DNA of 20,116 bases, from the NCBI RefSeq assembly GCF_023661085.1, contig NZ_JAHDJT010000001.1, forward strand, positions 1 to 20,116. Reading direction: 5' to 3'. Shown here piece by piece: positions 15,992-20,116 of the stretch. The stretch is from Wolbachia pipientis (GTDB lineage: Bacteria; Pseudomonadota; Alphaproteobacteria; Rickettsiales; Anaplasmataceae). The translations under genes were made by a program, and so were the position numbers. Position 1 is the stretch's first letter, and the number at the start of each line of letters is the position of its first letter. Under the pieces are notes generated by a model. The model made no database searches, was not told the DNA's origin, and worked only from the letters and a program-made list of their open reading frames with translations.

Positions 15992-16041
15992 AGCGGTATA
16001 AAGTTTCAACCGCTTTCATGATATCGTTTACTATGTGAAAC
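15992..16041 (+). promoter_or_regulatory. leader with two mutually exclusive hairpins
   Basis: In the leader between promoter and gene, AGCGGT (15992-15997) pairs with ACCGCT (16009-16014) to form a 6-bp hairpin. GTTTCA in its loop (16003-16008) is complementary to TGAAAC at 16036-16041. The two helices interlock, so they would form either a pseudoknot or alternatives. No known riboswitch class is recognised. Short 6-bp helices can occur by chance. Confidence 0.25.
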
Positions 16042-16086
16042 ACTTCCCAAACCTTCTTCAGCCACATTATTTCAATCTTATTTTTC

Positions 16087-16092
16087 AGGAGG
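16087..16092 (+). promoter_or_regulatory. perfect Shine-Dalgarno of the tail gene
   Basis: AGGAGG sits 4 nt before ATG 16097. Most other genes in this window have weak or no Shine-Dalgarno, so this full match stands out and fixes the start of the DUF2460 gene. Confidence 0.8.
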
Positions 16093-16096
16093 ACAT

Positions 16097-16696
16097 ATGT
16101 CATTTACAGAGATGAGATTTCCAGAAAATATATCCTGCGGTTCCACTGGAGGACCGGAATTTTCCACTGATGTCGTAACAATCCATGATGGTTGTGAACA
16201 GCGCAATATCAACTGGTCTCATGCTCGTGCTAGGTACAACATAGCTTATGGGGTCAGATCAAATGAGCAGCTAACAGAACTCATAACATTTTTTAATGCA
16301 CGAAAAGGTAGGGCAATAGGATTTCGTTTTAAAGATTGGTCAGACTTTACAGCCACCAATCAAGAGATTGGAATAGGGGACAACAAAAAAACGACTTTTC
16401 AACTGATCAAAACCTATGTTAGCGGAAAAGACAAGCATATACGAATGATTAAAAAGCCAGTACACGACACAATAAAAAATTACCTAGATGGTGTAGAGGC
16501 AGAAAAATATTCAGTGAATTACTCAACTGGAGAAATTATGTTTACCAGACCATCAGCAAAAGGTGCAGTAATCACTGCAAGTTTTGAATTTGATGTGCCC
16601 GTGCGTTTTGATACAGATTACCTGAGCGCTTCTATTGATAACTACGGTAGCAGCAGTTGGAGCAACATTCCACTAGTGGAGGTGAAGCTTAGTTAA
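16097..16696 (+). CDS. DUF2460/TIGR02217 family protein, gene-transfer-agent distal tail-like
   Basis: The 199-residue product has the layout of the TIGR02217/DUF2460 family. It starts with a short FPENISCGSTGGPEFSTDVV element (about 8-27), where such proteins set the first strand. Then come the RARYNIAYGVRS motif (about 44-55), a helix leading to FFNARKGRAIGFRFKDWSDF (about 65-84, the strongest hallmark), and a beta-rich end with STGEIMFT and a FEFDVPVRFDTDYL motif. In the Rhodobacter gene transfer agent the member of this family is the distal tail protein, and lone GTA homologues are known across Rickettsiales. No other tail gene is adjacent here. It has its own promoter and Shine-Dalgarno, and its stop overlaps the convergent sucA stop by 8 nt. 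An origin from prophage WO cannot be excluded, but this family is typical of GTAs. Confidence 0.82.
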   Translation: MSFTEMRFPENISCGSTGGPEFSTDVVTIHDGCEQRNINWSHARARYNIAYGVRSNEQLTELITFFNARKGRAIGFRFKDWSDFTATNQEIGIGDNKKTTFQLIKTYVSGKDKHIRMIKKPVHDTIKNYLDGVEAEKYSVNYSTGEIMFTRPSAKGAVITASFEFDVPVRFDTDYLSASIDNYGSSSWSNIPLVEVKLS

Positions 16697-19343
16697 CCTG
16701 CCTCAAAATTTCCTCTTGCTGCTGGGTGTGAACACTAGCATATCCACATGCAGGAGACGCAGCAGCAGGCCTTGCAATGCATTTAGGTCTTTTTGCTTGA
16801 ATATTGAGATTGGATAACACTTCTTCTATCAATGGGTTGACAAAAAACCATCCTCCCATATTTTTTGGTTCTTCTTGACACCATACAATCTCAGCGTTTT
16901 TGTACTTCTCAAGTTCATTACTTAATTTATCTGCAGGAAATGGATAGAACTGCTCCAAACGTATTACTGCTATATCGTTTATTTTTTGTCTTTCACGTGC
17001 TTCAATTATATCGTAATAAACTTTACCACTGCATATTATGGCTTTGCGTATTTTGTCATCTGAAACTAAGCCTGTTCTATATTCTGGAATTACCGTGAGA
17101 AATTTTCCTTCAAAGTCAGACAAGTTAGAAACTGCTCTTTTGTGACGCAGTAGTGATTTAGGTGTAAACACCACCAAAGGTTTACGAAAGTCCCGATGAA
17201 TTTGCCGGCGCAAGACATGAAAGTAATTTGCTGGAGTAGAACAATTAACTACTTGCATATTATCTTCTGCGCAGAGTTGCAAAAATCTCTCTATACGCGC
17301 GGAGCTATGCTCAGGTCCTTGTCCTTCATAACCATGAGGCAGCAATAAAACTAGACCGCTCGATCGCAACCACTTTGTTTCTGCCGATGCAATAAATTGA
17401 TCGATTATAATTTGCGCGCCATTTGCAAAATCACCAAATTGCCCTTCCCAGAGCACCAGTGAATACGGAGAGTCAAGACTATACCCATATTCAAAGCCCA
17501 TTACAGCATACTCAGATAGAGCGCTGTCTATGACCTCAAAGTGAGCTTGCTTCTCATTTATATTACTCAGTGGAATAAACGCTTCTTCCGTCACTTGATC
17601 AACAAGCCTTGAATGACGGTGCGAGAAAGTCCCACGGCCAGAATCTTGTCCTGATAAACGTACCCCTATTCCTTCTGTAAGCAGCGATGCAAACGCAAGA
17701 CTTTCAGCCGTTGCCCAATCTATATCATGACCGGAATTTATACTATCTATTCTTCCATCAAGTATTTTTCTAACCTTATTGTTGATATTAAAACTGCTTG
17801 GGATATTACTGTTTATGTGTACACCCAGTTTTTTCAGCTCATCTAGCGAAACACCAGAATCCGTATAGTACTCACTCAAATCGTTCAACTTTGCTCTTCT
17901 CAGCTTTGACCACACACCACCGAACCAGTCAGCTTTTTTTGGAGTGTAAGCCGCTGATTCAACAAGGCTTTTATCCAACTTTGCCCTAAATTCGCTGCGT
18001 AATTTGCTCACTTCATCACTACTTAGCACTTGCTCTGCAGTCAGCTTCTCTTCATACAGTTTCCCTGGAGTTTTATGCTTTGATATTGCCTTATACATGA
18101 GTGGCTGAGTGAAATTTGGCTCATCGCCTTCATTATGGCCATGTTTGCGGTAACATATTATGTCAATCACCACGTCCTTTTTAAATTTCTGCCTATATTC
18201 CATCGCCAAACTTGCGATAAAACTTACTGCTTCTGGATTATCCCCATTAACATGAAATACTGGAGCTTCTATAGATTTAGTTACATCAGTGCAATAAAAA
18301 GATGACCGCGCGCAGCATGGGCTCGCAGTAAAACCAATTTGGTTATTAATGACAATGTGTACAATGCCACCCACTTTATAACCCTCAATATTGCTCAAGG
18401 TCAGAGTTTCAGCAACCACCCCTTGACCGATGAAAGCTGCATCACCATGAATTGATATTCCAAGCACAGATCTCATATTCTGCTTTGCTCTTATTCTTCC
18501 AACCAAAACCGGGTTTACCGCTTCAAGGTGGGATGGATTAGGGCATAAACTCAAATGTATTTTTTTACTGCCAGTAAGTGTGCGATCAGAGGAGTAACCG
18601 AGATGATATTTAACGTCGCCAGACACCTCAAGACCACTTGGGTACGCAAGGTTGCCTTGAAATTCGGATAGCATTGCCGCATATTCTTTCCCCATAACTT
18701 TGGTCAGAACACTGAGTCGTCCGCGGTGAGCCATACCGAGAACTACCTCTTCAATACCAAAAGCTGCAGAATCACTGATGATCCTCTCAATTGCAACAAT
18801 AGTTGACTCTCCACCTTCGATAGAGAAACGCTTATATCCAGGAAATTTCATATGGAGAAACTGTTCGAACATCTCAGATTCGATCAAGTGCCTAAGTATC
18901 TCTTTTTTGTCCTGAGAGCTTAGAGTATAGGTCTGGTTTTCAATTTTCTCCTGCAGCCACACTCTTTCCTCATAAGAGGAAATATGCATAAATTCAAAAC
19001 CGATATTCTTGCAGTAAATATCTCTATAAATTCCAGCGTCATGCGTTGGAGAGAGGTTTGAATATTTCTGATAATCCATTTCTTTATTTACATTTGGTGA
19101 TAAAGGATTAAGATTTGCAAAAAAATGACCGTAAGATCTGAAAAAATTTGCCAGATCAGAAGCTGAATTGTCCGCCTTGACTGCATGCTGCACACTGCAG
19201 GGCTTTGCCTGACTCGCCTCTAAATTGCTTGAAAAAATTCTATACCAATCCTCCCCGATTGATTTATCGCCTTGCAAGTAACGGCTATACATTTCCTCCA
19301 CAAACTCTGCATTGTCACCATAAAGGTAGCTTAAACTCGGCAT
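16689..19343 (-). CDS. sucA: 2-oxoglutarate dehydrogenase E1 component
   Basis: Thiamine-diphosphate-dependent E1 of the 2-oxoglutarate dehydrogenase complex, which decarboxylates 2-oxoglutarate and passes the succinyl group to the E2 lipoyl domain. The 884-residue product is near the family size (933 in E. coli). The N-terminal SYLYGDNAEFVEEMYSRYL is the E2-binding region. Further motifs are FPGYKRFSIEGGES (167-180), GMAHRGR (203-209), PSHLEAVNPV (270-279), HGDAAF (299-304), NNQIGFT (333-339) and HGHNEGDEP (401-409), all cofactor and active-site elements. The second half has LWEGQFGDFANGAQ and HGYEGQGPEHSSAR of the transketolase-like domain. I chose ATG 19343, which gives the usual N-terminus; TTG 19364 would add seven residues. 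sucB is not adjacent. Confidence 0.97.
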   Translation of the reverse strand: MPSLSYLYGDNAEFVEEMYSRYLQGDKSIGEDWYRIFSSNLEASQAKPCSVQHAVKADNSASDLANFFRSYGHFFANLNPLSPNVNKEMDYQKYSNLSPTHDAGIYRDIYCKNIGFEFMHISSYEERVWLQEKIENQTYTLSSQDKKEILRHLIESEMFEQFLHMKFPGYKRFSIEGGESTIVAIERIISDSAAFGIEEVVLGMAHRGRLSVLTKVMGKEYAAMLSEFQGNLAYPSGLEVSGDVKYHLGYSSDRTLTGSKKIHLSLCPNPSHLEAVNPVLVGRIRAKQNMRSVLGISIHGDAAFIGQGVVAETLTLSNIEGYKVGGIVHIVINNQIGFTASPCCARSSFYCTDVTKSIEAPVFHVNGDNPEAVSFIASLAMEYRQKFKKDVVIDIICYRKHGHNEGDEPNFTQPLMYKAISKHKTPGKLYEEKLTAEQVLSSDEVSKLRSEFRAKLDKSLVESAAYTPKKADWFGGVWSKLRRAKLNDLSEYYTDSGVSLDELKKLGVHINSNIPSSFNINNKVRKILDGRIDSINSGHDIDWATAESLAFASLLTEGIGVRLSGQDSGRGTFSHRHSRLVDQVTEEAFIPLSNINEKQAHFEVIDSALSEYAVMGFEYGYSLDSPYSLVLWEGQFGDFANGAQIIIDQFIASAETKWLRSSGLVLLLPHGYEGQGPEHSSARIERFLQLCAEDNMQVVNCSTPANYFHVLRRQIHRDFRKPLVVFTPKSLLRHKRAVSNLSDFEGKFLTVIPEYRTGLVSDDKIRKAIICSGKVYYDIIEARERQKINDIAVIRLEQFYPFPADKLSNELEKYKNAEIVWCQEEPKNMGGWFFVNPLIEEVLSNLNIQAKRPKCIARPAAASPACGYASVHTQQQEEILRQVN

Positions 19344-19372
19344 AATCACTATAAAAGATATCAAATGCCTAT

Positions 19373-19378
19373 ATTATA
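19373..19378 (-). promoter_or_regulatory. possible -10 box of sucA
   Basis: A perfect TATAAT on the minus strand lies 30 nt before the sucA start codon. At 17 nt upstream the hexamer is only GTTCTT, so the -35 is poor. The T6A6 run just upstream (19386-19397) may act as an A-tract element. The box would separate sucA transcription from the ankyrin gene. Confidence 0.35.
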
Positions 19379-19419
19379 CCTTAAGTTTTTTAAAAAAGAA
19401 CTCCTTTAGTCTCTAATTA

Positions 19420-20116
19420 TTAAGCTCCACCTGCCGGATTGGGTGATTTCTGACTATCAAGAAACTCCGCCCTAGCTTCGGTAAATTCAGTTGAGGGTTC
19501 TGAAAAGAGCATAATTTTTATTGCGTGGTACGCACAATGTAATGCAACAGCAGCCGTACCTACTGCAAGAGTAGAACACCAAACTTTACCTATATACGCG
19601 TTTGCAACCCCAGAAATCAAGGCAATGCTACTTACTGTAGTTAATAATGTAGCACATTCAAACCGGAATGCTTTTTTATAATTAATAGCGCCAAATAGTT
19701 TTCCAATACCACTGTCAGGATTAACAAGGTCTATTGGTTTTTTGCCACTCTTATCCTTTGAATCTGGATCAGCACCTCTTCTTAAGAGCAATTTTGCGAT
19801 TTCAACACTACCAGCTTCATAATATTTGCTACATAAGTAGTGCAACGGTGTTCTATCTTGATTATCCTGCACATTAGGGTTAACATCCTTATCTAAGAGT
19901 AATTCTACAGCTTTATAACGATCAATATCGCCATGGCTATCAATAACACAGCAGAGTAACGACTTGCCTTCTTGATCTTTTATATTAGGATTAGCGCCAT
20001 GTTCCAGAAGCTGTTTTGCAATATCATCACGCTTCCCCAAGAACGCTTTATGTAAGAGAAATTTGCCATGTTTATCTTGTACATTAGGATCTGCACCATT
20101 TTTCCAGAGTATCTCT
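19420..20116 (-). CDS. ankyrin-repeat membrane protein, 5' end outside the window
   Basis: The reading frame is open to the window edge on the minus strand, so the gene is 5'-truncated here; 231 codons are visible. It starts inside one ankyrin repeat (NGADPNVQDKHGK) and continues with three more, each ending in the typical hairpin: HGANPNIKDQEGK, DVNPNVQDNQDRTPLHYL and RGADPDSKDKSGKKPIDLV. After the repeats come about 100 residues with two hydrophobic segments (about CATLLTTVSSIALISGVANA and TLAVGTAAVALHCAYHAI). These can form two membrane helices. The short tail ends NPAGGA. Ankyrin proteins are abundant in Wolbachia, and some are suspected host-interaction factors. The repeats say nothing about the target. 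An apparent TTG start at 20040 is only an artefact of the open frame. Confidence 0.9.
   Translation of the reverse strand, partial: EILWKNGADPNVQDKHGKFLLHKAFLGKRDDIAKQLLEHGANPNIKDQEGKSLLCCVIDSHGDIDRYKAVELLLDKDVNPNVQDNQDRTPLHYLCSKYYEAGSVEIAKLLLRRGADPDSKDKSGKKPIDLVNPDSGIGKLFGAINYKKAFRFECATLLTTVSSIALISGVANAYIGKVWCSTLAVGTAAVALHCAYHAIKIMLFSEPSTEFTEARAEFLDSQKSPNPAGGA

Overview
The window is a piece of an AT-rich alphaproteobacterial genome that I assign to Wolbachia (Rickettsiales, Anaplasmataceae). Four things point there: rpoB and rpoC are fused into one 2842-codon gene, which is a known Wolbachia trait; the tRNA-Trp/secE/nusG/rplKAJL/rpoBC block is in beta-operon order; an ankyrin-repeat membrane protein lies next to sucA; and a gene-transfer-agent-like tail gene stands alone. 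The assignment rests on protein recognition by eye, with no database search.

Region 1 (1-11737, + strand) is the translation/transcription operon: the 3' part of tRNA-Trp, secE, nusG, rplK, rplA, rplJ, rplL and the rpoBC fusion, tightly packed with gaps of 2-66 nt and one overlap. Its gene products form the translocon subunit, the NusG elongation factor, the L1 and L10-L12 stalks of the ribosome and the RNA polymerase beta and beta' subunits. The most unusual gene is nusG. It encodes 276 residues and carries two NGN domains in tandem before a single KOW domain, and the first NGN copy is degenerate.

Region 2 (11738-11885) is a convergent intergenic spacer. It holds a sequence that folds as a near-perfect three-way junction and resembles a dispersed Wolbachia palindromic repeat.

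Region 3 (11886-14927, - strand) holds ubiD (ubiquinone biosynthesis) and, 3 nt upstream of it, an AAA ATPase of the archaeal ATPase/DUF234 type. The ATPase is split by a -1 frameshift between Walker A and Walker B. In front of it are two copies of a palindromic repeat; the nearer copy contains the -10 box of a good promoter.

Region 4 (14928-16696, + strand) contains a short decayed coding remnant, a membrane-anchored DsbA-like thiol oxidoreductase, and a DUF2460/TIGR02217 gene. The last resembles the distal-tail gene of alphaproteobacterial gene transfer agents and has its own consensus promoter and perfect Shine-Dalgarno.

Region 5 (16689-20116, - strand) has sucA, the E1 component of 2-oxoglutarate dehydrogenase, which overlaps the tail gene by 8 nt at the 3' ends. 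Upstream of it is the C-terminal part of an ankyrin-repeat protein with two membrane segments, cut off by the window edge. I saw no CRISPR array, rRNA, insertion sequence or complete new defence system.
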